In this document: piece by piece, positions 17,751 to 25,379 of the stretch
Layout: each line of letters begins with the position of its first letter
Position numbering within the stretch: the stretch's first letter is position 1
DNA from: Kitasatospora sp. CB01950
GTDB taxonomy: Bacteria > Actinomycetota > Actinomycetes > Streptomycetales > Streptomycetaceae
Direction of reading: 5' to 3'
Length of the DNA stretch: 64,000 bases
Assembly (NCBI RefSeq): GCF_001905465.1
Contig: NZ_LISX01000007.1
Location: forward strand, 352,627 to 416,626
The notes under the pieces: model-generated
Told to the model about the DNA's origin: nothing
Databases searched by the model: none
Seen by the model: only the letters and a program-made list of their open reading frames with translations
Position numbers and translations under genes: made by a program

Positions 17751-18125
17751 CTAGCGGGACAGCGGCAGCACGTCGGCGTCGAAGCACGTCCGCTCACCGG
17801 TGTGGCAGGCCGCGCCGACCTGGTCGACCTTCACCAGCAGGGTGTCGCCGTCGCAGTCCAGCGCGACGTGCTTCACGTGCTGCACGTGGCCGGAGGTGTC
17901 GCCCTTCACCCAGTACTCGTTGCGACTGCGACTCCAGTACGTGCAGCGGCCGGTGGTCAGCGTGCGGTGCAGCGCCTCGTCGTCCATCCAGCCGAGCATC
18001 AGCACCTCACCGGTGTCGTACTGCTGGGCGACGGCGGGCACCAGGCCGTCCGGGGTGCGCTTGAGACGGGCGGCGATCGCCGGGTCCAGGGCGGTGCTGC
18101 CGGGGGCGGCGGGGTTGGTCGACAT
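17751..18125 (-). CDS. hisI: Phosphoribosyl-AMP cyclohydrolase
   Basis: Opens the purine ring of phosphoribosyl-AMP in histidine synthesis. It has 124 aa from the ATG at 18125; another ATG at 18134 adds three residues. Motifs are LMLGWMDDEAL, TYWSRSRNEYWVKGDTSGHVQ, DCDGDTLLVKVDQ with the metal-binding Asp residues, and the Zn cysteines in ACHTGERTCF. It lacks a fused HisE domain, as is usual in actinobacteria. It is separated from the main his operon and lies immediately upstream of trpE. Confidence 0.94.
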   Translation of the reverse strand: MSTNPAAPGSTALDPAIAARLKRTPDGLVPAVAQQYDTGEVLMLGWMDDEALHRTLTTGRCTYWSRSRNEYWVKGDTSGHVQHVKHVALDCDGDTLLVKVDQVGAACHTGERTCFDADVLPLSR

Positions 18126-18234
18126 GCCGTCCATTCTCGCAGGACGCCCCGGCCTGCCCGGGCGACCTCGGCCGGGCGGTAGTTTGACCCCCGACGAACA
18201 ACAGAACTGCTCTGCACGATGGGGGATTTGCCGG

Positions 18235-18933
18235 GTGAGTCAGTACCAGTCGCAACCACTGCCGACCGCCGCGTTCGGTCACTACCTGCTCCAGCGGACG
18301 GCGGGCGAACACCTCCACCCCGGCGAGCCGATGATCGGCGCCTGGGCGATGAAGCTGGACCGCCTCGCACCGCTCTGGTGGGACCGCGACATCGTCCGCG
18401 CCGCGAGCCACGCCCCGCTGGCCTGGATCTACAACTTCTTCGTCCGGTTCTGGTACGGCTTCCTGCTGCACCTGCTGCCGCGCTGGTTCGTCGTCCTGTT
18501 CATGCCGAGGATCTACCTGCTGCGCCCGTACGGCCTGTCGCTGACCCGCCGCGCCTACCGGGCGATCCGCCGCCCCCTGCACGGCGGCTCGCTGAACGGC
18601 GACGAGGGCACCACGGCGTGGCAGTTCTGGCGGGCGGTGCGCACCACGCCCGGCGAGAAGCTGCGGGCCGACCACGACCACTTCACGGTGCTGCTGACGG
18701 ACCGCCGCCTGCTGGTCCTCGCCCGCTGGACCAGCATGCAGCACACCCAGCACTACCGGGCCGTCCCGCTGTACGAACTCCCGTTCGGCAGCTGGTGGTT
18801 GCGCCCCGACACCCCGAACGACGTGTGGGCCGCCCGACAGGACCTGCTGTTCGCGGACGGCTCCTGGATCGCCCTGGAATTCGAGGACTCCGCCGAGCGC
18901 GAGGCGTTCCGCAACGCGACGGCGGGGCGCTGA
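18235..18933 (+). CDS. Uncharacterised protein, 232 aa
   Basis: Read from GTG at 18235 after a GGGGGATTTGCC ribosome site. The protein starts VSQYQSQPLPTAAFG, has an aromatic, hydrophobic segment at about residues 65-100 (WIYNFFVRFWYGFLLHLLPRWFVVLFMPRIYLL) that probably sits in the membrane, and a C-terminal soluble half with FTVLLTDRRLLVLARW and LFADGSWIALEFED, which looks like a PH-like or SRPBCC-type beta fold. No family is recognised with confidence. It is a single gene converging on the WXG-type operon, with a shared terminator at 18945-18973. Confidence 0.75.
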   Translation: MSQYQSQPLPTAAFGHYLLQRTAGEHLHPGEPMIGAWAMKLDRLAPLWWDRDIVRAASHAPLAWIYNFFVRFWYGFLLHLLPRWFVVLFMPRIYLLRPYGLSLTRRAYRAIRRPLHGGSLNGDEGTTAWQFWRAVRTTPGEKLRADHDHFTVLLTDRRLLVLARWTSMQHTQHYRAVPLYELPFGSWWLRPDTPNDVWAARQDLLFADGSWIALEFEDSAEREAFRNATAGR

Positions 18934-18944
18934 CCGTACGGCCG

Positions 18945-18973
18945 GGCCCCGCCGTCGCCCCGGCGGCGGGGCC
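18945..18973. terminator. Bidirectional terminator between convergent genes
   Basis: GGCCCCGCCG (18945-18954) pairs with CGGCGGGGCC (18964-18973) around a 9-base loop. It sits between the plus gene ending at 18933 and the minus gene ending at 18976. Confidence 0.7.
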
Positions 18974-18975
18974 GG

Positions 18976-20646
18976 TCAGCCGAAGGCGGTCGCGATCCGC
19001 GACTCGTCCACCCGGTACGGCGCCGGGTCGTGGGCCAGACCCACGTCGTGCAGGAGCTCCTGCTTGATCGCTTCCTTGTTGACGTCGCTCTTCAGGCCTT
19101 CCTTGGCCACCGCCAGCGAGGACTGGCCGGCCGCCTTCAGGCTGCCCTTCCAGGTGCCGTCGCCGCGCTGAAGGTTGTCGTCGTCCTCGATGCCCAGGGC
19201 GTGGTCGAAGCCCTGCTGCACCTGCTCCGTGATCTTCCCGTCCGCGTACTTGGCCGCCTTCGCGGCGAGGCCCTCGCCCTCCTCCAGCGACCGCAGTCCC
19301 TCGAACGCGGTCTTCACGGTCTTGAGCTCGGTCATCGCCTTGCGCGCCGACTCGATGTTGCGCACCGCCTTCACGGCGCTGCCCAACTCCTTGAGCGCCT
19401 TCAGCAGCTCTTCCAGCTTCTTGGCCAGCATGGTGGAGACCTTCGCCACCCGGGCCACGAAGACACCGATCTCCGCCTCGGTGATCAGCGCGTCCGCGAT
19501 CAGGCCGATGCCCATGGTGACCACCGCGATCACCGCCTCCGCGGCCAGCGACACGATCAGCGCCTCGATCGCCTCGCTGATGATCTGGATGACCATGCCC
19601 TCGGCCATCGCGCACTCCTGCGCGGCCGAGTTGATGATCTGCGCGGTGTCGTGCATCCCCTTCGCGGTCTGGTCGAGCGCGTCCGCGACCTCGCCCATGT
19701 GACCGCCGAACGCGTCGCTGGCGCTGCCCGCCCAGTCCGCGGAGAGCGGCACCGCGCCGCCGCGCAGCTCGGCCGCGACCGACTGGACGGCGTGCGCCTG
19801 CGCCTGCCACTCCTCGGCGGCGGCGTTCAGCTGCGCGAGATCGCCGGTGACCTTCTCCAGCATGTCCATCAGGCCGGACTGCTCCAGCGCCCACACGACC
19901 GCCTCGTCCAGCATCCCGCCCAGACCGTTCCGGTCCGGGTGGTTCGCCGGGTCGAGGTTCGCCATCGCCGCCTCGACCTGGGCGTGCGCCCAGGCGTAGG
20001 CGTCGCTCTGCCGCTCCATGATGCCCACTGGCGACGGGCCGTAGCCGATCATCTCGTGGCCGTTGCGCCCCGCCGCAGCCATACCGGCCTGCGCGGCCGC
20101 CGCACCGATGATCGAGCCGATCCCGCCACCGGTCCCGCCACCCGCCTCGCCGCCGGCGGCACCGCCCTCACCGACACCGTCCAGCCCGGTCGACGGCGAA
20201 GCGCCGGCACCCGGTTCCGGGTCCTTGGGGCCGAACAGCTGGTCGCCCACCCAGTCGCCGGCGCGCTGGCTCACGCTGTCGATGACGGTCGAAGCCCCGT
20301 CCTTCAGCTTGCCCTTGAACCACCCGTCCCGCGGATCGATCGGGCCGACCCCGGGCGTGTCGTCCCCGGCGCCGCCCGCCGGGTGCTGCGGCGCCTGCGG
20401 CTGCTGGGGATGCGTCGGCTGCGGCTGCTGCGGAACGTGCGGCGGCGTCGGCGGCTGCTGCGGGACGTGCGGCGGCGTCGGCGTCTGCGGGACACGCGGC
20501 ACCGTCGCCCCTCCCTGCCGCTGCCCCTGCCCCGGGCTGGGCAACGTCCGCGGATCCGTCACCCGGGTCGACGACTTGGACCCGCCCTGCGACGTCGACG
20601 CCTTCGGGGTGACCTTCGGAGCCTTGTTGGAGGAGGGCTGCACCAT
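18976..20646 (-). CDS. Large type VII-secretion-like protein (WXG-type helical domain)
   Basis: A 556-aa protein. Residues 1-100 are Pro/Gln-rich with near-repeats (PTPPHVPQQP twice). Residues about 140-190 are Gly-rich. A helical region at about 240-330 contains LNAAAEEWQAQAHAV and ADWAGSASDAFGG, a W-x-G motif followed by a long helix as in WXG100/ESX substrates. A hydrophobic helix at about 360-395 follows, then a charged coiled-coil-like C-terminus. No known toxin motif is seen at the C-terminus. Its ATG overlaps the TAA stop of the upstream small gene (TAATG), so they form a pair. No ESX core genes are in the window. Confidence 0.7.
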   Translation of the reverse strand: MVQPSSNKAPKVTPKASTSQGGSKSSTRVTDPRTLPSPGQGQRQGGATVPRVPQTPTPPHVPQQPPTPPHVPQQPQPTHPQQPQAPQHPAGGAGDDTPGVGPIDPRDGWFKGKLKDGASTVIDSVSQRAGDWVGDQLFGPKDPEPGAGASPSTGLDGVGEGGAAGGEAGGGTGGGIGSIIGAAAAQAGMAAAGRNGHEMIGYGPSPVGIMERQSDAYAWAHAQVEAAMANLDPANHPDRNGLGGMLDEAVVWALEQSGLMDMLEKVTGDLAQLNAAAEEWQAQAHAVQSVAAELRGGAVPLSADWAGSASDAFGGHMGEVADALDQTAKGMHDTAQIINSAAQECAMAEGMVIQIISEAIEALIVSLAAEAVIAVVTMGIGLIADALITEAEIGVFVARVAKVSTMLAKKLEELLKALKELGSAVKAVRNIESARKAMTELKTVKTAFEGLRSLEEGEGLAAKAAKYADGKITEQVQQGFDHALGIEDDDNLQRGDGTWKGSLKAAGQSSLAVAKEGLKSDVNKEAIKQELLHDVGLAHDPAPYRVDESRIATAFG

Positions 20647-20960
20647 TACTGCCCACCGCCCATCGTGCGCACCACGTAGTCCTCGTGGTCCTGGTAGTTC
20701 TGCGAGACCCCCGTCAGCCCCTCCGAGGTGCCGTTGACGGCGCTGCCGAGCGCGCCGATGTTCTCCCGGTTGGCACTCGCGTGCTCCTCGTACGCCGACG
20801 CCAGGTGCTGGGCGTTCGGCAGGTGTCCGAAGGCATCGGACGAGATGGTGATCGCGGCGGTGACCGACGCGATCCTGCTCAGCTGTTCGGACTGCTCCGC
20901 GAGCAGTGACGCATATCGGTCGAGTGCGCCAGGTTCCACCCGAAACCCGCTGTCCCCCAT
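20646..20960 (-). CDS. Small type VII-secretion-associated protein (EspC/WXG-like)
   Basis: A 104-aa, all-helical, acidic protein without signal peptide: FRVEPGALDRYASLLAEQSEQL, a linker, then HLPNAQHLASAYEEHASANRENIGAL and GLTGVSQNYQDHEDYVV. The size and helix-turn-helix-hairpin pattern fit the EspC/WXG100-like ESX target families, which often pair with a larger partner. It lies directly upstream of the 556-aa gene with a one-base overlap. A -10-like TAGGAT (21003-21008) and a 15-bp palindrome (21019-21033) lie upstream, shared with the divergent gene. Confidence 0.72.
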   Translation of the reverse strand: MGDSGFRVEPGALDRYASLLAEQSEQLSRIASVTAAITISSDAFGHLPNAQHLASAYEEHASANRENIGALGSAVNGTSEGLTGVSQNYQDHEDYVVRTMGGGQ

Positions 20961-21018
20961 GGCAGTTGCCCTCCCTCGGCGACCTTGTACAACAAGCCGG
21001 TCATCCTACTGATCCGCA

Positions 21019-21033
21019 TGCAAAGGCTTTGCA
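21019..21033. promoter_or_regulatory. Palindrome in divergent promoter region
   Basis: TGCAAAG-g-CTTTGCA is a perfect 7-bp inverted repeat in the 145-bp space between the divergent WXG-like operon and the 157-aa protein gene. It could be an operator controlling both sides. No regulator gene is adjacent. Confidence 0.4.
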
Positions 21034-21105
21034 AACAGATGTCCGAAAAGCACTGACGCGACACCCTCCCCGCCCTCACAATGGCGGTGGAACAAGGGGG
21101 TTGGC

Positions 21106-21579
21106 ATGACTGGCCGACAGAAGACCGTCCTGGGCACGGCGGTGGCGGTCGTTCTCGCCGCTCTGGCCGCCGTCCTGCTGTGGCCCGAGCCGCACCGCCC
21201 GGCCGCTGCCGCGCCCCCGCCTCCCCCCAGTTCCTCCCCGGCACCTTCACCGAGTCCGACCAAGACGGTTCCCTACCCGTACTTCACGCCGGGGACGTGC
21301 TTCCAGGTGCCGCGGCTCAGCAACGTGCAGCAGCCCACGGCCGTCCCGTGCGACCAGCAGCACGACGCGGAGTCGATCGCCAACGCGGTTCTCCCGGACG
21401 GCCTGGCGGATCTGCCGGCGATCTTCCGCAGCATGACGGACCTGTGCAAGGAGCCGACCAAGCAGGCCCTGGCCCGCACCACCGACGGCCCCCGGCACGG
21501 AACGTCGGTGGGTCTGCCGCTGGAGTTCTACCAGCAGGGCGAGCGCGGGGTCACCTGCGCCCTGACGTTCAAGGCCTGA
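21106..21579 (+). CDS. Anchored or secreted protein, 157 aa, beside WXG-like operon
   Basis: The N-terminus MTGRQKTVLGTAVAVVLAALAAVLLW is a signal anchor or signal peptide without a lipobox cysteine. It is followed by a Pro/Ser/Ala-rich linker (about 33-52) and a globular part with four cysteines (GTCFQV, VPCDQQ, LCKEP and VTCALT) that could form two disulfides. The C-terminal region resembles septum/regulatory DUF4333- or LppU-like extracytoplasmic proteins, but no family is certain. It is divergent from the WXG-like pair, so it may be functionally linked. Its 3' end is partly duplicated at 21833-21864. Confidence 0.72.
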   Translation: MTGRQKTVLGTAVAVVLAALAAVLLWPEPHRPAAAAPPPPPSSSPAPSPSPTKTVPYPYFTPGTCFQVPRLSNVQQPTAVPCDQQHDAESIANAVLPDGLADLPAIFRSMTDLCKEPTKQALARTTDGPRHGTSVGLPLEFYQQGERGVTCALTFKA

Positions 21580-21864
21580 CCCTGCCTCAGTTGGAGAGGG
21601 AGGTGGTGATGTCCTGCGCGCTGCTCGCGTTGCCGGGCACCTCGCCCCAGGCCGCGACGCTGTTGGTGCCCAGCGTGCAGTCCGCGCCGTAGACCCGGTC
21701 GGTCTCCCTGGCGGCGATCACCAGCTTCGTCCGTGGCGCACCCCGCCGGAAGGTGTTCCGGCCGTCGTGAACCGGACTGTCCGCTTCGCGACATCTCGCC
21801 ATGCGCACGTCAATCAAGTGGGTGCGGGATCACGTGCGCGCCGACGTTCAAGGCCCGACCCGCT
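21555..21864. repeat. Direct repeat of the 3' end of the 157-aa gene
   Basis: Bases 21555-21586 and 21833-21864 are 28/32 identical. The first copy encodes the C-terminus VTCALTFKA and stop; the second encodes ITCAPTFKA, reads on for four codons and stops at TAG. It looks like a leftover of a tandem gene duplication or of a rearrangement. Confidence 0.6.
21587..21817 (-). pseudogene. Possible gene remnant between the repeat copies
   Basis: An open 76-codon minus-strand frame ends in GADCTLGTNSVAAWGEVPGN and SSAQDITTSLSN, which looks like a genuine protein C-terminus, while its N-terminal part is basic and low in character. There is no good ribosome site. It lies exactly between the two copies of the duplicated tail, so it may be a fragment of a lost gene. 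It could also be a small intact gene; the evidence is thin. Confidence 0.3.
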
Positions 21865-21867
21865 GCG

Positions 21868-21873
21868 TAGGCT
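21868..21873 (+). promoter_or_regulatory. -10 box giving a leaderless transcript
   Basis: TAGGCT ends 7 nt before the ATG at 21881, placing the transcription start at or next to the start codon. No ribosome-binding site is seen. Confidence 0.5.
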
Positions 21874-21880
21874 GTGCGGC

Positions 21881-22519
21881 ATGTCGAGCCTTGCACGGGC
21901 CGAGCGTGCCCGTCTTTCCGGATTGTTGTCGGCGGCCGGCCCGGACGGGCCGACCTTGTGCGAGGGGTGGCTGACCAGGGATCTGGTGGCCCATCTGGTG
22001 GTGCGGGAGGGCCGGCCGGACGCGGCGGCCGGGATCAGGGTGCGGCCGCTCGCGGGCTGGACGCAGCGGGTGCAGGACCGCGCGGCGGCCCGCCCGTACG
22101 GGGAGTTGGTGAAGTCCTTCCGCTCGGGCCCGCCGGCCTTCTCGCCGTTCAACCTGCCGGGTGTGGACGAGGCGGCGAACCTGCTGGAGTACTTCGTGCA
22201 CGCGGAGGACGTCCGCCGGGCGGTGCCGTTCGAACCGGAGGAGCCGAAGGCCGAGTTGGTCGAGGCGCTGTGGCGGCGGGTGCCGGTGGCGGCCCGGCTG
22301 GGCGAGTCGCGGCCGTCGGTGTCGTTGCGGCTGACGCGCCCGGACGGCCGGGAGGTGACGGTCCGTCGGCACGATCGGCCGCTGGTGACGGTGACCGGGG
22401 AGCCCGGCGAGCTGGTGCTGTTCCTGTTCGGGCGCGGCGCGAAGGCCGCGGTGACGGTGGAGGGCGAGCCGGAGGCGGTCGCCGAGCTGGCCGAGGCCCT
22501 GCCGCTGCCGGAGGACTGA
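21881..22519 (+). CDS. TIGR03085-type metal-binding protein (DinB/MDMPI fold)
   Basis: A 212-aa protein of the mycothiol-dependent maleylpyruvate isomerase-like (DinB) superfamily. It starts MSSLARAERARLSGLLSAAG, then GPTLCEGWLTRDLVAHLVVRE contains the first metal histidine of the four-helix bundle, and LLEYFVHAEDVRRA contains the HxxD/H pattern that completes the site. The C-terminal half is the beta domain (VTVRRHDRPLVTVTGEPGELVLFLFGR). ATG 21881 is preceded by a -10 box at leaderless spacing; the longer frame to 21767 is not supported. The substrate is unknown. Confidence 0.85.
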   Translation: MSSLARAERARLSGLLSAAGPDGPTLCEGWLTRDLVAHLVVREGRPDAAAGIRVRPLAGWTQRVQDRAAARPYGELVKSFRSGPPAFSPFNLPGVDEAANLLEYFVHAEDVRRAVPFEPEEPKAELVEALWRRVPVAARLGESRPSVSLRLTRPDGREVTVRRHDRPLVTVTGEPGELVLFLFGRGAKAAVTVEGEPEAVAELAEALPLPED

Positions 22520-22601
22520 CGGCGCGTCGGCCGCCGCCGCCCCGGCCGGAGGTGCCAGCCTGAGCGGTGGCCCCGCCCACCCCGTCCTCTCTGGAGCACC
22601 C

Positions 22602-23381
22602 ATGGTCAGCACCGATTTCCGGACCGGATCGCCGAACTGGATCGACCTCGGCAGTCCGGACCTCGCCGAGTCCGAGCTGTTCTACGGCGCGGTGTTCGGC
22701 TGGACCTTCGAGTCGGGCGGCCCGGACGCCGGCGGCTACGGCTTCTTCCGCAACGAGGGCCGCACCGTCGCGGCGGCCGGCCCGCTGACCGAGGCGGAGG
22801 CGCTGCCCGCCTGGACGGTGTACTTCCGCACCGAGGACGCCGACGCCACGGCGGCGGCCGTCGCCGAGGCCGGCGGAACGGTGCGGGTGCCGCCGTCGGA
22901 TGTCATGGAGGAGGGCCGGTTCGCGCAGTTCACCGATCCGACGGGCGGCAACTTCGCGGTCTGGCGGCCCGGGCGGACCCGCGGCCTGGAGGCCGTCCGG
23001 GAGCCCGGGGCGCTGTGCTGGGCGGAGCTGCACACCTCCGACCTGGCCAAGGCGCTGCGCTTCTACCAGCGGCTGTTCGGCTGGCGGACGCGCGGCAGCG
23101 AGGTGCCGGGCGTGGACTACACGGTGCTGTGCACCGCCGAGGGCTCGGACCCGTTCGAGGCGTCCTTCGGCGGCGCGGCGGGCGTCCATCCGCGGGTGAA
23201 CGTCGGCTGGCTGGTGCACTTCGCGGTCGCGGACGCGCTGCTGACCGCCGATCAGGTCCGCAAGGCCGGCGGGAGCATCGTGATCCCGCCGGAGCAGGTC
23301 CCGACGGTGGGCCGGGTCGCGGTGCTGGCGGACCCGTTCGGCGCGCAGTTCGCGATCCTGGAGCCGGAGCCCCGCCGGTAG
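22602..23381 (+). CDS. Two-domain VOC (glyoxalase/bleomycin resistance) protein
   Basis: A 259-aa protein with two similar VOC modules, residues about 8-125 and 135-255. Each shows the paired beta-alpha-beta units (NWIDLGSPDLAESELFYGAVFGWTF; CWAELHTSDLAKALRFYQRLFGW) and ends in FTDPTGGNFAVW or LADPFGAQFAIL, a typical VOC ending. Metal ligands are partly replaced (the first module lacks a clear His at its start), so this may be a binding protein rather than an enzyme. GGAG precedes the ATG. It stands alone and converges with hisF across a shared terminator. Confidence 0.86.
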   Translation: MVSTDFRTGSPNWIDLGSPDLAESELFYGAVFGWTFESGGPDAGGYGFFRNEGRTVAAAGPLTEAEALPAWTVYFRTEDADATAAAVAEAGGTVRVPPSDVMEEGRFAQFTDPTGGNFAVWRPGRTRGLEAVREPGALCWAELHTSDLAKALRFYQRLFGWRTRGSEVPGVDYTVLCTAEGSDPFEASFGGAAGVHPRVNVGWLVHFAVADALLTADQVRKAGGSIVIPPEQVPTVGRVAVLADPFGAQFAILEPEPRR

Positions 23382-23390
23382 AAGGCGGAG

Positions 23391-23410
23391 CCCGCCGGTG
23401 GGCCGGCGGG
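23391..23410. terminator. Terminator shared by VOC gene and his operon
   Basis: CCCGCCGG (23391-23398) and CCGGCGGG (23403-23410) form an 8-bp stem with a TGGG loop between the convergent VOC gene and hisF. Confidence 0.65.
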
Positions 23411-23423
23411 GCCCCGCGAAGGA

Positions 23424-24194
23424 TCAGCGGACGGGGTGCCCGGTGGTCCGCAGTTCGTCCTTGACCTGGCCGATCGTCAGGTCGCCGAAGTGGAAGACGC
23501 TGGCGGCGAGCACCGCGTCGGCACCGGCGTCGACGGCGGGCGCGAAGTCGGCGAGCTTGCCGGCCCCGCCGGAGGCGATGACGGGCAGCGAGACGGCCTT
23601 GCGGACGGCCCGGATCATCTCCAGGTCGTAGCCGTCCTTGGTGCCGTCGGCGTCCATCGAGTTCAACAGGATCTCGCCGGCGCCGAGTTCGGCCGCGCGC
23701 ACCGCCCACTCGACGGCGTCCAGGCCGGTGCCCTGTCGTCCGCCGTGGGTGGTGACCTCGTAGCCGGAGGCGGTCTCGGTGCCCTCGCCGCAGCGCCGGG
23801 CGTCGACCGACAGGACCAGCACCTGGCGGCCGAAGCGCTGCGCGATCTCGCGGATCAGTTCGGGGCGGGCGATCGCCGCGGTGTTGACGCCGACCTTGTC
23901 GGCGCCGGCCCGCAGCAGCCTGTCGACGTCCTCGACGGCGCGCACGCCGCCGCCGACGGTGAGCGGGATGAAGACCTGCTCGGCGGTGCGGCGGACCACG
24001 TCGTAGGTGGTCTCCCGGGAGCCGGACGAGGCGGTGATGTCGAGGAAGGTCAACTCGTCGGCGCCCTGGGCGTCGTAGAGCTTGGCGAGCTCGACCGGGT
24101 CGCCGGCGTCGCGCAGGTTCTGGAAGTTGACGCCCTTGACGACGCGTCCGGCGTCCACGTCCAGACAGGGGATGACGCGTACTGCGAGTGTCAC
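23424..24194 (-). CDS. hisF: Imidazole glycerol phosphate synthase subunit HisF
   Basis: The cyclase subunit that, with HisH, forms imidazole glycerol phosphate and AICAR. The 256-aa barrel has VIPCLDVDAGRVVKGVNF (catalytic Asp near residue 11), FLDITAS, TVGGGVRAVED, the second catalytic Asp in LSVDARR, and the phosphate-binding ASGGAG and AVLAASVFHFG loops. The start is GTG at 24194, overlapping the ridA stop. It is the last gene of the operon. Confidence 0.97.
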   Translation of the reverse strand: MTLAVRVIPCLDVDAGRVVKGVNFQNLRDAGDPVELAKLYDAQGADELTFLDITASSGSRETTYDVVRRTAEQVFIPLTVGGGVRAVEDVDRLLRAGADKVGVNTAAIARPELIREIAQRFGRQVLVLSVDARRCGEGTETASGYEVTTHGGRQGTGLDAVEWAVRAAELGAGEILLNSMDADGTKDGYDLEMIRAVRKAVSLPVIASGGAGKLADFAPAVDAGADAVLAASVFHFGDLTIGQVKDELRTTGHPVR

Positions 24195-24625
24195 GACTGT
24201 GTGCCTTCCAGGGTGCGGGCCAGGCCGGGGCGGTGGGCCTCCACCTCGACCTCGACCATCATGCGGGAGTCGGTCAGGCCCTCGACCACCACCATCGTGG
24301 TGACCGGCCGGACCTGGTCGAAGATCTTCTTGTGGGCGCGGCCGACCGCGTCGCAGTCCCGGACGTGGGTGAGGTACATCCGGGTCCGGACCACGTCGGT
24401 GGCGGTGAGTCCGTAGTGGTCGAGCGCGTCGAAGGCCACCTTGAAGGCGGCGATCGTCTGCTCGTACGGGTCGCCCTCGGCGAGGGCGACGCCGTCCTCG
24501 TAGGCGGTGCAGCCCGCGACCAGGACGAAGTCCCCGGCTGCCACCGCCCGGGAGCTCCCGTACGCGTCCTCCCAGGGGGACTCTGCGGAGTGGCGGGCGG
24601 TGGTGGCCGGGGTTTCGTCGGTCAT
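24191..24625 (-). CDS. RidA-family protein within his operon
   Basis: A 144-aa protein of the RidA/YjgF family, trimeric enzymes that hydrolyse reactive enamine/imine intermediates. The pattern SSRAVAAGDFVLVAGCTAYED at the N-terminus, then EQTIAAFKVAFDALDHYGLTATDVVRTRMYL, and the end ADSRMMVEVEVEAHR-like segment match the family. The Arg of the canonical active site appears as VVRTRMYLT. It overlaps hisF and priA by 4 bp each (ATGA-type), so it is fully embedded in the his operon. The exact substrate is unknown; a role in clearing a His or Trp pathway by-product is inferred. Confidence 0.88.
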   Translation of the reverse strand: MTDETPATTARHSAESPWEDAYGSSRAVAAGDFVLVAGCTAYEDGVALAEGDPYEQTIAAFKVAFDALDHYGLTATDVVRTRMYLTHVRDCDAVGRAHKKIFDQVRPVTTMVVVEGLTDSRMMVEVEVEAHRPGLARTLEGTQS

Positions 24626-25350
24626 CGGGACACAGCCTCCAGGGCCTCTTCGAGGGTGAACTTCTGCTCGTAGAGGGCCTTGCCGACGATCGAGCCCTCG
24701 ACGCCCTCCGGCACCAGGGTGGCGATCGCGCGCAGGTCGTCGAGCGACGACACGCCGCCGGAGGCGACCACGGGGCGGTCGGTGGCGGCGCAGACGTCGC
24801 GCAGCAGCTGCAGGTTGGGGCCGGTCAGGGTGCCGTCGCGGTTGACGTCGGTGACCACGTAGCGGGAGCAGCCCTCGGCGTCCAGGCGGGCCAGGACGTC
24901 GAACAGCTGGCCGCCGTCGCGGGTCCAGCCGCGGCCGCGCAGGGTGGTGCCGACCACGTCCAGGCCGACGGCGATCTTGTCGCCGTGCTCGGCGATCACC
25001 TTGGCGACCCACTCGGGGCTCTCCAGCGCGGCGGTGCCGAGGTTGACCCGGGTGCAGCCGGTGGCGAGCGCGGCGGCCAGCGACTCGTCGTCGCGGATGC
25101 CGCCGGACAGCTCGACCTTGATGTCGAGGCGGCCGGTGACCTCGCGGAGCAGGTCGCGGTTGCTGCCGGTGCCGAACGCGGCGTCCAGGTCGACCAGGTG
25201 CAGCCACTCGGCGCCGGCGTTCTGCCAGGCCAGGGCGGCGGCGAGCGGCTCGCCGAAGGAGGTCTCGGTGCCGGAGGCGCCCTTGACCAGGCGGACGGCC
25301 TGCCCGTCGCGGACGTCGACGGCGGGCAGCAGTTCGAGGCGGTTGGTCAT
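24622..25350 (-). CDS. priA: Bifunctional HisA/TrpF isomerase PriA
   Basis: Phosphoribosyl isomerase. In Streptomyces PriA performs both the HisA step and the TrpF step, and no separate trpF is seen in this window. The 242-aa barrel has LLPAVDVRDGQAVRLVKG (catalytic Asp11-type residue), LVDLDAAFG, ELSGGIRDD, GTAALESPEW, AVGLDVVG and VTDVNRDGT with the second catalytic Asp, then ASGGVSS. The ATG at 25350 follows GGGAGA; the longer frame to 26058 runs through hisH in another frame. It overlaps ridA by 4 bp. Confidence 0.95.
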   Translation of the reverse strand: MTNRLELLPAVDVRDGQAVRLVKGASGTETSFGEPLAAALAWQNAGAEWLHLVDLDAAFGTGSNRDLLREVTGRLDIKVELSGGIRDDESLAAALATGCTRVNLGTAALESPEWVAKVIAEHGDKIAVGLDVVGTTLRGRGWTRDGGQLFDVLARLDAEGCSRYVVTDVNRDGTLTGPNLQLLRDVCAATDRPVVASGGVSSLDDLRAIATLVPEGVEGSIVGKALYEQKFTLEEALEAVSR

Positions 25351-25379
25351 GATCCGTTGGTCTCCCAAGTCGGAGGGCG

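Noticed and set aside
17709..17755. Possible Trp leader peptide before trpE
   Set aside because: Only 41 bp separate hisI from trpE, with no open frame carrying consecutive Trp codons and no alternative hairpins.
20430..20490. Direct repeats in the Pro-rich part of the 556-aa gene as a possible recombination site
   Set aside because: They encode repeated PTPPHVPQQP in frame, so they are explained as coding repeats.
21106..21579. 157-aa protein as a lipoprotein
   Set aside because: The N-terminal hydrophobic stretch has no lipobox cysteine; it is treated as a signal peptide or anchor.
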